Shown here in pieces: positions 48,144 to 58,595 of a stretch of DNA of 64,000 nucleotides. The notes beneath the pieces were generated by a model, which was not told the DNA's origin, ran no database searches, and saw only the letters and a program-made list of their open reading frames with translations. Location: the NCBI GenBank assembly GCA_033398695.1, contig CM065809.1, forward strand, positions 88,083,644-88,147,643, written 5' to 3'. This DNA is from Orobanche coerulescens. Lineage: Eukaryota; Streptophyta; Magnoliopsida; Lamiales; Orobanchaceae. Positions within the stretch are counted from its first letter, which is position 1, and every line of letters starts with the position of its first letter. Both the position numbers and the translations under genes were made by a program.

Positions 48144-50122
48144 TGTTGGGATTCGGTGCCTAAAACGAAGGCCCAGCGGAAGCGGTAAAACGAAAATTAA
48201 TTCGACCTGAATCCCTACGAGGATCGATCGAGCTACGTACATACGAATATCAAAAACGAATTCACAAGAGATATAGAAACTCACCCTTGTAGTCCGTTGA
48301 TTAGATGGATTCCTTCTCTTGAGCTATTCCCCAAGCTTTAGTTTGATCTCTACGAATTCAATCCGCTCCAAGCCCTTGAACGATCCAATGCCGAAAGCAC
48401 CGCGTCTCTACTTGCCACGCGCCGGAGAAACTACCGGAACGACAATCACCTTGCTATCCTCCGAGGATACGGCTAGAGCTAAGTGATGAAGGTTCCAATA
48501 TGAAATTATAACACTCTAAGTGTATAACTCACAATCTCTCTTTTATTTCTCAATTTTCCTCCAAGAAAAATTAAGAACTTGATGAATAAAGAAGAAGATG
48601 ATGAAGAAGATTTCTCTCTCTTTCCTCTTGAAGTTCACGTATGAAATCAAGTATTGGTTTATAGAGATTGTCTTCTTATCCCTTTTTATTCAACTCCCCA
48701 CATGTACATCTCATTATTATGAGAATCAAAACCCCACCACCTCAATGATCAACCATTAAAGAATGGAACAAGGGTCCATATGAAAGTGGGTGGAAATGTG
48801 GGGGCGGCCCATGTAGAAATCGGACAAGTTCGATTCGTTTCGGACTCCCACGAGTCCAAACTGATAAACTCCAATTCCGTTCCAATGTATTTATATCATT
48901 TAATAAATCCAATTAATTAATCATATCAAACACATAATAACATAATTAATTTCTCTAAGAAATAATTATATTCATGAATTAAATTAATCACCCAGTGAAA
49001 TATTTAATTCATTAGGCCGTAAATCAATTTATCCAATAAATCGATTTAGACATCCAATGTCCCAAATTAGATATCCAATATCTAATATTCATAATGAGAG
49101 AATTAGCTTGATTCATTCCGTCGTCAATCTTACTGCGCGACTCGGTAGGTCCATCTCAGTCAGCAATGGGAGGAACCAAAGAGTACTAGCACCACCTAGC
49201 CAGCCTGGCGGCCTACACCGTACCCCAACTGAGAACGAATTATTGGGATCATTCAAGAACCATTCTGTCGTGAATACCAGTATACATATAAACCCTTCTT
49301 TCAAATGTCCCGATCAAGTTATAGGGTCACGGTCAGTCAAACCCTATCTGTACTTGACCCTATGCATGCGTTAATGCAAATCGAGATCATCGAGCTGTCG
49401 TGTATCTAATACAACTAGCTCCAATGCTTTGGCCAAAGACTTATGATCTCATCTGCCAATAACCGCATAGGACATATAACCCGTTCACTAAAGGGAGAAA
49501 GAATTTTATCTTGATATTCAGTAGGACCTGCTACTTGCCCGTCAAGATGCACGTCGAGGTTGACCCCCGCCTTCCGGTTTACAGGGTCGAACTACTCTAA
49601 TGAAAACCTTGACATCACAAGCACATCCCTACTAAATCCTCAAGTCGAAGGTTCACGAATACCTATCACAACCTTTCGATTCCGTCATTGACTGTCCCAG
49701 AGTGAAATCCATGTGACGAATCGAGGGTGAGTCGGTCCGAGTATACTAATCCAATTAACATACCTATAATGTGTGCTCCCACTAATCATTAGTGCTCGAT
49801 AGGCACTCACATGTCAAAGAACACGTCATACAAGTCTTCTCATAAACTTAACGCCCAGTCAAGTTTCATCGACTTGCAAACGATTAAGTATTTGAGCTAT
49901 AAACCTTTCCAGTGCTGACCTCCTTATCCAATAAGGAGTGGAACGTTTTTCTCTCAAATACACGTACTAGTTTCTATGCGTATATTTATGAGTTAGGAAT
50001 GCCAGTAACTACCGGTAAATAAAGAAACATTCATTGCCTTATATAATAGATTTACATAATTACAAGTACAATTCCCCCACTCAATCATCCTCTGAGTGGC
50101 ATTCGAGGGCATACTCCCAACA
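48144..50122 (-). repeat. Element H 5' LTR
   Basis: 1979 bp, the same length as the 3' LTR, with scattered transitions. TSD AGAAC follows at 50123-50127. Confidence 0.95.
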
Positions 50123-50127
50123 AGAAC

Positions 50128-50448
50128 TCCAGATCAGTATCAATAATGGCGGATGCAACCAGGAAATGTTTTAATTGTGGACGGATAGGGCATTATCGAC
50201 TTGATTGCTCACTTCCCTCAGTGACGTGTTATAATTGTGGACGAGAAGGACATCATGAGGTGTTCTGTGAAGAGGATGCGAAATCTTTTGGAGCTCGTAC
50301 TTCGTAGCCAATTCAGAAAGAGGCAAGTGTCCCTCAGACGCAACAGAGTGTTCAGCCACCCCAGAATTTCGGCCGAGGTAGAGGCAGAAGATAGTACGAC
50401 CGAAAGGAAGCATCGAGTGATGGGTCCGCTCCTCTACGCCTTTATGAG
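50128..50448 (+). pseudogene. Element G gag, zinc-knuckle part
   Basis: It resumes the G gag after H with two CCHC knuckles, CFNCGRIGHYRLDC and CYNCGREGHHEVFC, as in C. A stop follows KSFGARTS (about 50307). Confidence 0.88.
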
Positions 50449-50926
50449 ATGAGAAGGATAGATAATCAGAATGCAGTTGTCGCATCAGGTACCGTTCAGA
50501 TCCTTTCGCAACCAGTTAGTGTTTTGTTCGATACAAGAGATACACATTCATTTATATCATTGTCTTGTATTAATCGCTTGAACATTTCTTGTTTTCATGA
50601 ATGTGAGCCTTTTATTGTGGGTTTACCGAGTGGGGGAAGAATTGTTGGGAATTTAGAAACTAGAGATTTTCCTGTAACAATTGGAGGTAAAGAGTGGCCC
50701 TCAAATCTGATTGTAGTAGAGATACAAGGAGACGATCTGATCCTTGGAGACGATTGGCTTATCCGTTGTGGAGCTATTATGAAATACCAGAAGAGGAATA
50801 TCTTGATGATATCCGAAGATGGTTCGAAATTATTATTCGAAGGATGGAGACCAGGAAGCTCATGAAAAGTAATCAAAGCTATGAAAGCCGTCATACTACT
50901 AAAGCAGGGTTGTACCGGGTACTGGT
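50449..50926 (+). pseudogene. Element G protease and RT linker
   Basis: It starts MRRIDNQNAVVASGTVQILS (compare [20 protein letters not shown] in C), then VLFDTRDTHSFISL, where the catalytic DTG is DTR, then LILGDDWLI. A frame change follows near 50865. The last residues, KQGCTGYW, join CYAMKKEEG across the F insertion. Confidence 0.88.
50922..50926. repeat. Left target-site duplication of element F
   Basis: CTGGT, repeated at 55479-55483; it spans the GYW codons of G pol. Confidence 0.93.
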
Positions 50927-51474
50927 TGTTGGGTACCAAATCGGATATTTGCGCCGTTTTATGCGGAAGCGAAAATAAATTGCCGAAAATAAAGGACACG
51001 AGGATTTATAGAGGTTCGGCTATTAACGAAGCCTACGTCCTCTCTCGATGTATCTTTTTCCTTAGGCTTAAGATCAAAACCTCTACGCCTCTCTTCTATC
51101 GGTCGAGGGATTACTGTTACAATCACGTCTTCTATTGGTCCGTGATAAACCACTCGTACTTGTCTTTGCGTCAGTCCAAGTTAAACCGTTTTTCCTTTTC
51201 TATTGGATAAGGAATCAACCACTCTAGCTTTCTATCGGTACTAGATAAACCTCACTTAAGATAGCGATTGTGATTCTAACAATGCCGGATCCTTGATCCT
51301 AATAACACCGAATCAAATCGTATCTTTTCTTTTTATCGCTCGTGTATGATCTTGTGTATAACACTCAATCACTCTTAATTAAGCTCAAGAACAACAACTA
51401 TAATGTTTACAATGATATAACACGTATGTATGCTTTGCTCAATGTTGTTGTGTGGAATAATACCAACTCCTTGG

Positions 51475-51482
51475 TATTTATA
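51475..51482 (-). promoter_or_regulatory. TATA box of F LTR
   Basis: The minus strand reads TATAAATA, 44 bp downstream of the nearest palindrome in element orientation. The copy in the 5' LTR lies near 54778-54785. Confidence 0.8.
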
Positions 51483-51525
51483 GCCTTCTTCCTCCTTACT
51501 AGCCGTTCTTTGCCGGTTGACTAGC

Positions 51526-52037
51526 TAGCGTGCGCTAGCCTTCCTTCTTAGCGTGCGCTATCGCACATTTTGCTCTAGCGTACGTAAAGGCTTTCATGTA
51601 GCGTCGTTAATCACTTTATATTTCATCCGGTAGCTCGCCTTACTGATTAGCGTGCGCTACCACTTCCTTTGTAGCGTGCGCTAATCCAATATATCCGTTG
51701 CATGGATTGTCAAAGTGACCGTTTGATATGCCGACTTTGACCGCTTTTCACAACGTTCGGATTGACTAGATTCAAATATCTTAGCGTGCGCTAATCATCC
51801 TTTGTAGCGTGCGCTAATGATGACTTCATTGCATACGTCATTCTGTGTTTGAATATATCCACAACAGTAACATGGCTCGATAGCGTGCGTTAATAATAGA
51901 GGGTAGCGTGCGCTAATAATAGAGTGTAGCGTGCGCTATCCATCTGCTGACTTCACTGCAGCTTACTTCGATACTAGGCTGGAATGCAGCTGACTCCTCG
52001 TTAGCGTGCGCTAACATATGTCCCTTAGCGTGCGCTA
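51526..52037. promoter_or_regulatory. 23-bp phased palindrome array (TAGCGTGCGCTA) in F 3' LTR
   Basis: Thirteen copies start at 51526, 51549, 51576, 51599 (degenerate), 51648, 51672, 51782, 51805, 51881, 51904, 51927, 52002 and 52026. Within-cluster steps are 23 or 24 bp except one of 27. Nearly all read TAGCGTGCGCTA, unlike the AACGTACGT version of the sister family E. Confidence 0.9.
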
Positions 52038-52168
52038 ATGCGATCCAGTTGCAATTTTGCGTCTTAAATGCCTTCGCCGTTTTGCTTCGCCTCGATGTTG
52101 TTTTGTAGTTTAGCAACTTTAATCATCAAAACACAAATTAAATAATGTGTGGAATAAATATTCCAACA

Positions 52169-52187
52169 ATCTCCCCCTTTTTGATGA
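52169..52187 (-). other. Element F polypurine tract
   Basis: The minus strand reads TCAAAAAGGGGGAGAT at the LTR edge, the same as in element E. A longer purine-rich region extends to the gag stop. Confidence 0.85.
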
Positions 52188-52627
52188 TTACAAAACAACC
52201 CTTGAATTGGATAATCTGTAAAAAATAATATCTGTATATTTATACGAATCAAAGTTTTCGGCTTTGATCGTTTCGTTAGTTTCTCCATTTCTTTTCTCTT
52301 TTTCTCCTTTTTCGACTTCTTCATTTTTCAACTCCGTCGTTTTTCGTTTTTCAATTTTTTCAACTCCCCCTATTTGTATGCTTTTCTTTTCTTTTCGACT
52401 TCTTCGATTTTTCTCATTTTTATCTCCGCTTCATCTCCTTCTCATTTTTATCATTTTTATCTCAATTCATATCTTTCTCCCCCTTTTTGTTTTCATCAAA
52501 AAGTAAAAAAATATAAAGGATACCAAATGAAATATAAATATGCATGATACCAATTTATGCATTAGTAAGGGTATAAACTCCCCCTGAAAATATTATTTCC
52601 TTCTCCCCCTTTGTAAAATATCATTTG

Positions 52628-54172
52628 TCAAAGTTTATTTTTGGGGATCCAACCGATAGTTGGTTTTTCTTTTGAAACATAGACGATGTTTGAAACGTTT
52701 GTTCCTTTAGGAACCCAAATCTTTTTAATTTTTATCGTCCGTCTTGGGCTTTTGCAATTTGAAATGTGATGCCCAATTTTCAAACATTTTTCACATCGGG
52801 GTATTTTGAAATTGACGGATTCATTTTTCGAACGTGATTTGAATCCTAACCCCTCTTTATTTAGAGTATATTTTTGAACACATAACATTTGTTCAAATTT
52901 ATCGTTGCCGCACGAGAATTTCTTTGTCAAAATTTTTAGTTCATCTTGAACTTTTAAAAGATCATTTTTTAAAATATTTTCATTTTCAAGGCATTTCGAA
53001 TGATCAATTTCGACAAGTTTTCCCTTTTCGATAATTTTGGAATTTTCAATTTCCAAAGTTTTATATTTAGACTTGAGGGACTTAATTTCATTTAAAGCAT
53101 TTTGATAGTCCGTATGAAGTAACTCGAATGCTTCAAAAAGTTCGTCGTAAGAATTACTTACTTGGCTTTCGACGTCGCTATCGTCGAATGAACTCCGGGC
53201 CATGAGCGCGAGATTATTTTGTTCAAGAAAATCTTCATCGGGATCTTCGTCGCTCCATGTTGCGATTAGAACCTCCTTTTGCTTTACTCGACAGTTCTTA
53301 GCGAAGTGGCCTGGTTTACCACATAATCGACAAGTGTTGTCGAATTTCTTAGGTTCGCCCGCTTGAATGTCCTTCTTCCTCCGGTTTAATAAGTGTTGGA
53401 ACTTATTAATATTTTTGGCATAATATGCCATTTCTTCGTCACTTTCGTCCACCGGGATTTCTTCTTTCTTTCTTGGCACCTTAGCCTTGAAGGCTATCGA
53501 CTTTTCCTTCGGTTTCGGTTTGGCATTCCGAGATTTTAGAACAATCTCGTAGTTGATAAGAGAACCAACGAGAGCACTAAAATCGAGAGTATTTAAATCT
53601 TTTGATTCCATTATTGCCGTAATCGTACCGTCCCATTCTCGAGGTAGTGATCGGAGAATTTTCTTTACTTTCTCACTACTCGAAAGTGGTTTTCCGTAAC
53701 ATGCTAATCCATTAGTGATGACCGAAAATCGGTCGAGCATAATCGAGATGGATTCATCGTCCTTCATTTGGAATAATTCATAATCGTGAAGGAGCATGTT
53801 TATCTTCATCTCTTTAACTTGAGACGTACCTTCGTATGTTACCTCAAGCATTTTCCAGATTTCTTTGGCACTATCACACGATGATATCCGGTTGTGTTCT
53901 TCCGGATTTAAGGCACAATAGAGAAGTTGAGTTGCCTTACAATTGTAGTGGTCGTTTTTCCAATCGGAATCGTCATATTCTTCGAAGGTTTTGAGCGTAC
54001 CGTTGGAATTTGTTGGAATTTTCGGACCAAGAAAAATCACCTTCCAAAGCTCGATGTCATATGCTCGGATGAATATAGACATCTTCTTCTTCCACGTCAT
54101 GATGTTTGAGCCATCAAAAAATGGTGGTCGGTTGAGAGCAAGGCCTTCGACGGGAGCCATTTGAAACGCCAT
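52628..54172 (-). CDS. Element F gag (intact, 514 codons)
   Basis: ATG at 54172 (MAFQMAPVEGLALNRPPFFD). Residues about 20-240 are the Copia-type UBN2-like gag core (FIRAYDIELWKV, CDSAKEIWKMLEVTYEG, LPREWDGTITAIMES). One CCHC knuckle CRLCGKPGHFAKNC lies near residue 290, then a coiled-coil-like stretch (residues 350-420), a second Cys/His cluster CEKCLKIGHHISNC near residue 467, and the end WIPKNKL. The frame has no stops. Gag should form the particle and bind RNA. Transposition would need protease, RT and integrase from another element; none in the window is an obvious intact partner. Confidence 0.93.
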   Translation of the reverse strand: MAFQMAPVEGLALNRPPFFDGSNIMTWKKKMSIFIRAYDIELWKVIFLGPKIPTNSNGTLKTFEEYDDSDWKNDHYNCKATQLLYCALNPEEHNRISSCDSAKEIWKMLEVTYEGTSQVKEMKINMLLHDYELFQMKDDESISIMLDRFSVITNGLACYGKPLSSSEKVKKILRSLPREWDGTITAIMESKDLNTLDFSALVGSLINYEIVLKSRNAKPKPKEKSIAFKAKVPRKKEEIPVDESDEEMAYYAKNINKFQHLLNRRKKDIQAGEPKKFDNTCRLCGKPGHFAKNCRVKQKEVLIATWSDEDPDEDFLEQNNLALMARSSFDDSDVESQVSNSYDELFEAFELLHTDYQNALNEIKSLKSKYKTLEIENSKIIEKGKLVEIDHSKCLENENILKNDLLKVQDELKILTKKFSCGNDKFEQMLCVQKYTLNKEGLGFKSRSKNESVNFKIPRCEKCLKIGHHISNCKSPRRTIKIKKIWVPKGTNVSNIVYVSKEKPTIGWIPKNKL

Positions 54173-54210
54173 TGGATCTTTTCTCCTCGGATGTTAAGCC
54201 GCGTATAGGA

Positions 54211-54227
54211 GTACCGCTCTGATACCA
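54211..54227 (-). other. Element F primer-binding site
   Basis: The minus strand reads TGGTATCAGAGCGGTAC, two bases from the LTR end. Confidence 0.9.
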
Positions 54228-54229
54228 AT

Positions 54230-55478
54230 TGTTGGGTACCAAATCGGATATTTGCGCTGTTTTATGCGGAAGCGAAAATAAATTGCCGAAAATAAAGGAC
54301 ACGAGGATTTATAGAGGTTCGGCTATTAACGAAGCCTACGTCCTCTCTCGATGTATCTTTTTCCTTAGGCTTAAGATCAAAACCTCTACGCCTCTCTTCT
54401 ATCGGTCGAGGGATTACCGTTACAATCACGTCTTCTATTGGTCCGTGATAAACCACTCGTACTTGTCTTTGCGTCGGTCCAAGTTAAACCGTTTTTCCTT
54501 TTCTATTGGATAAGGAATCAACCACTCTAGCTTTCTATCGGTACTAAATAAACCTCACTTAAGATAGCGATTGTGATTCTAACAATGCCGGATCCTTGAT
54601 CCTAATAACACCGAATCAAATCGTATCTTTTCTTTTTATCGCTCGTGTATGATCTTGTGTATAACACTCAATCACTCTTAATTAAGCTCAAGAACAACAA
54701 CTATAATGTTTACAATGATATAACACGTATGTATGCTTTGCTCAATGTTGTTGTGTGGAATAATACCAACTCCTTGGTATTTATAGCCTTCTTCCTCCTT
54801 ACTAGCCGTTCTTTGCCCGGTTGACTAGCTAGCGTGCGCTAGCCTTCCTTCTTAGCGTGCGCTATCGCACATTTTTGCTCTAGCGTACGTAAAGGCTTTC
54901 ATGTAGCGTCGTTAATCACTTTATATTTCAGTCCGGTAGCTACGCCTTAACGATTAGCGTGCGCTACCACTTCCTTTGTAGCGTGCGCTAATCCAATATA
55001 TCCGTTGCATGGATTGTCAAAGTGACCGTTTGATATGCTGACTTTGACCTGCTTTTCCCAACGTTCGGATTGACTAGATTCAAATATCTTAGCGTGCGCT
55101 AATCATCCTTTGTAGCGTGCGCTAATGATGACTTCATTGCATACGTCATTCTGTGTTTGAATATCTCCACAACAGTAACATGGCTCGATAGCGTGCGCTA
55201 ATAATAGAGGGTAGCGTGCGCTAATAATAGAGTGTAGCGTGCGCTATCCATCTGCTGACTTCACTGCAGCTTACTTCGATACTAGGCTGGAATGCAGCTG
55301 ACTCCTCGTTAGCGTGCGCTAACATATGTCCCTTAGCGTGCGCTAATGCAGTCCAGATTGCAATTTTTGCGTCTTCGTCTGCTTCGCCGTTTTGCTTCGC
55401 CTCGATGTTGTTTTGTAATTTAGCAACTTTAATCATCAAAACACAAATTAAATAATGTGTGGAATAAATATTCCAACA
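54230..55478 (-). repeat. Element F 5' LTR
   Basis: 1249 bp, nearly identical to the 3' LTR with a few substitutions and short indels. Its array (54830 to about 55346) keeps the 23-bp steps (for example 54830 and 54853). TSD CTGGT follows at 55479-55483. Confidence 0.95.
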
Positions 55479-55483
55479 CTGGT

Positions 55484-56525
55484 GTTATGCAATGAAGAAA
55501 GAAGAAGGAAGAGTAGAGCTTTCGTCTATTCCGGTTGTGAATGAATTTCCAGGTGTGTTTCCTGGCGAATTACCTGGACTACCTCCACAACGAGATGTAG
55601 GGTTTACCATCAAGTTAGAGCCGGGAGTTACACCAATTTCTAAGGCGCCGTATCGAATAGCACCCACCGAGATGTATGAACTGAAAAAGTAACTGGAAGA
55701 ATTGTTGGAGAAAGGTTATATTCAGCCAAGTGTTTTGCCTTGGGGAGCACCAATTCTTTTTGTTCGAAAGAAAGATGGATCGCTTCGATGTGCATCGACT
55801 ACCGAGATATAAATAGGATGACAGTCAAGAATAAGTACCCGTTGCCATGGATTGATGATTTGTTCGACCAGTTACAAGGAGCGACAGTGTTTTCGAAGAT
55901 TGATTTAAGATCAGGATACCATCAATTGAGGATTAAAGAATCAGATGTCCTGAAGTCAGCATTCAGGACTCGTTATGGACGCTATGAGTTTGTAGTGATG
56001 CCGTTTGATCTCACTAATGCACCTGCTGTGTTTATGCAGTTAATTAATCGAATGTTCATAGAGTACTTGAACAAATTCGTAGTTGTGTTTATCGATGATA
56101 TCTTGGTCTACTCTAAGTGTCCGGAAGAGCATGAGAAGCATTTACAGATCATTTTGAACCTCTTGAGGATCGAGCAGTTATATGCCAAACTTTCTAAATG
56201 TGAATTCTGGCTAAAGTAAGTGAAGTTCCTTGGTCACGTGGTGTCAGCGGAAGTGTTCCGAGTAGATCCCCAGAAAGTCGAGGTAATTTTTGAATGGAAG
56301 TCTCCTAAGATCGTGAAGGAAGTTAGAAGTTTCTTAGGACTTTATGGGTATTATCGTCGGTTCGTGGAATGGTTTTCCAAAATTACCCGTCCACTTACTC
56401 GATTACTACAGAAAACCCAAAAGTTTGAATGGAATGAGATATGTCAGGCCAATTTTGATGAATTGAAGAAGAGATTGACAACGGCTCCAATCTTAATTTA
56501 CCGCAAGGAGCCAAAGGATTCATAG
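55484..56525 (+). pseudogene. Element G reverse transcriptase
   Basis: Joined to 50926 across F. Motifs are [89 protein letters not shown] (aspartates intact) and [16 protein letters not shown]. Stops after ELKK (55692) and WLK (56217), and frame changes near 55790 and 56505, break it. Confidence 0.9.
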
Positions 56526-56923
56526 TTTATAGTGACGCTTCAAATCAAGGTCTCGGGTGTGTATTGATGCAGAATGAGAAGCTGATCTCATACGCTTCAC
56601 GACAGTTGAAACCATATGAAGTAAATTATCCAACTCATGATTTGGAACTAGCATCTGTTGTTTTCGCCTTGAAGATATGGAGACACTATCTGTAGGGGAC
56701 TCACTGTCAGATCTTAACATATCATAAGAGTCTTAAATACATTTTTAATCAGAAATAGTTAAACATGCGGCAAAGTAGATGGCTGGAATTGATTAAAGAC
56801 TATGATTTGGAAATTCTCTATCATCCAGGAAAAGCGAACTTAGTGGCTGATGCACTGAGCCACAAACCCGTTTCTATTCGAATGCTAGAGACGCTCACAT
56901 CCCAGTCCAGCATTCAATGAGAG
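56526..56923 (+). pseudogene. Element G RNase H
   Basis: It contains [39 protein letters not shown] and HPGKANLVADALSHK. Stops occur in YL*GTH, NQK*LN and IQ*ELI. Confidence 0.85.
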
Positions 56924-58408
56924 TTGATTCATGAAGGAATTGAAGTATGGTTACAAGGCATTCAAGGACAATTATATGTGATGGAATTAACTTCATCATT
57001 GACCGAAGAAATCAAATCTAAGCAATTAGATGATCCTCTGATGATTCGGTTACGTGAAGAAGTGAGCAAGGGAAAGGCCCCAAGATTTGTAATTCATGAA
57101 GATGGAGTTTTGAGCTTTCAAAGTCGACTTTGAGTTCTCGATATTGATGTTTTAAAGCAGACAATAATGAAGGAAGCTCACAGTACGCCCTATTCTATTC
57201 ACTCAGGCACTAGTAAGATGTATAGGGATGTGAAGCATAATTTTTGGTGGGGCAACATGAAGAAAGATGTGGCGGAATATGTCTCGAAGTGTTTAACTTG
57301 TCAGCAGGTTAAGATCAAACATCAGCGACCGTTCGGAATGTTGAAGCTACTTCCGATTCCTGAATGGAAGTGGGAAGATATATCAATGGATATTATCACC
57401 AACATGCCGAAGACCAGGATGTGAATGAATATGATTTAGGTGATAGTTGATCGCTTAACCAAATCGGCTCATTTTCTGGGCATTAAGGATACTTGGGGAC
57501 CAGAGAAGTTGGCACGAGTGTTTATTGCGGAGATAGTCCGATTGCATGGTATACCGAAGACCATTATTTCAGATCAAGATGGTCACTTCGTGTCACATTT
57601 TTGGAAAGCGGTTCATAGAGCCTTGGGAATGGAGCTGAACTTTAGCATAACTTATCATCCTCAAATCGGTGGACAGTCCGATAGGACTATTCAGGCAGTA
57701 GAAGACATGTTGAGAGCTTGTGCCTTAGATTAGTCGACTGATTGGGAAATTTATCTACCGTTGATTGAATTCACCTACAACAATAGTTGGCATGCTTCCA
57801 TTAGGATGGCACCTTTTGAAGCATTGTATGGAAGAAGATGCAGATCACCCCTGTGTTGGGACGATTCATATGACTTAATTGGGATGGAACCAGAGTTGAT
57901 ATTACAGACTCAAGAGAAAGTAGCTCTGATTCGCAAAAGACTGTTGACTGCCCAGAGTCGGCAGAAGTCTTATGCCGACGTCCGCCGTCGCCCATTAGAA
58001 TTTGTAATTGGGGATCATGTACTTCTGAAAGTTTCTCCTATCCGAGGAATTTTTCATTTTGGGAGGAAAGGAAATTTGAGCCCGAGATATATCGGACCAT
58101 TCGAGATTCTTGAAAGAGTTGGGGAGTTAGCTTACAGGTTGGCCTTGCCGCCATCACTGAGTCATGTTCATAATGTGTTTCACGTATCTCAGTTACGGAA
58201 GTATATACCGGATCCCAGTCATGTCATCTATTTCAGCGAGATCGAAGTAGCTAATGATGGCACGTTCGAGGAGAAGCCAATTAAGATACTCGAGAATAAA
58301 CTCATCTCCTTGGTTAAAGTTCAATGGTCACGACATGGAGTAGAATAAGCAACTTGGGAGACTGAAGATAATATGAAGTCGAGATACCCAGAATTATTTC
58401 CATCTTAA
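56924..58408 (+). pseudogene. Element G integrase and chromodomain-like tail
   Basis: Zinc-binding part ([25 protein letters not shown]), DDE core (D in SMDIITN, D in ISDQDGHF, E replaced in GGQSDRTIQAVE), GPF module (SPRYIGPFEILERVG) and tail LVKVQWSRHGVE, stop, ATWETED, ending YPELFPS (stop 58406-58408). Other stops are in DFQSRL*V and near 57421, 57436 and 57733. The DDE glutamate codon has become aspartate (SDRT for SERT). Confidence 0.9.
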
Positions 58409-58427
58409 GTTTCGGGACGAAACTTCT

Positions 58428-58443
58428 TTTAAGAGGGAGAGTA
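58428..58443 (+). other. Element G polypurine tract
   Basis: AAGAGGGAGAGTA abuts the LTR start TGTAATACCCGG. Confidence 0.8.
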
Positions 58444-58595
58444 TGTAATACCCGGATAATTATCATGTATTTTATCTATATTTGAAACTTGTAGCATTTG
58501 ATTATGAGGTATTAATAATCAAAGTGTGATTTTCCCATATTCGTATTCCTACATTTGTGAGTTTCCAAAACATGCATGCATGCATCTGCACGTCA

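Larger units (their letters stand above)
41035..50122 (-). mobile_element. Element H: Copia retrotransposon, internally deleted
   Basis: Bounded by AGAAC TSDs. On the minus strand: 5' LTR (50122-48144), primer-binding site, ~1.7-kb leader with palindromes, gag-protease, integrase, a shortened RT/RNase H, polypurine tract, 3' LTR (43013-41035). The integrase-before-RT order is diagnostic of Copia. Both LTRs are 1979 bp and differ by only a few percent by eye, yet pol is broken. Confidence 0.93.
50927..52168 (-). repeat. Element F 3' LTR
   Basis: 1242 bp. The minus strand starts TGTTGGAATATTTATTCC and ends GGTACCCAACA. Confidence 0.95.
50927..55478 (-). mobile_element. Element F: gag-only LTR retrotransposon
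   Basis: 4552 bp and complete: LTR 1242 bp, 2.06-kb interior, LTR 1249 bp, with CTGGT TSDs. The interior holds only a primer-binding site, an intact gag and a purine-rich tract; no protease, RT or integrase. This fits the class described as terminal-repeat retrotransposons with a GAG domain (TR-GAG). It must rely on another element for enzymes. The intact gag and similar LTRs suggest the youngest insertion here. Confidence 0.93.

Noticed and set aside
51526..52037. CRISPR-like look of regularly spaced palindromic repeats
   Set aside because: Repeats are 12 bp with 11-bp spacers, in plant LTRs, with no Cas genes. CRISPR repeats and spacers are each about 25-40 bp.
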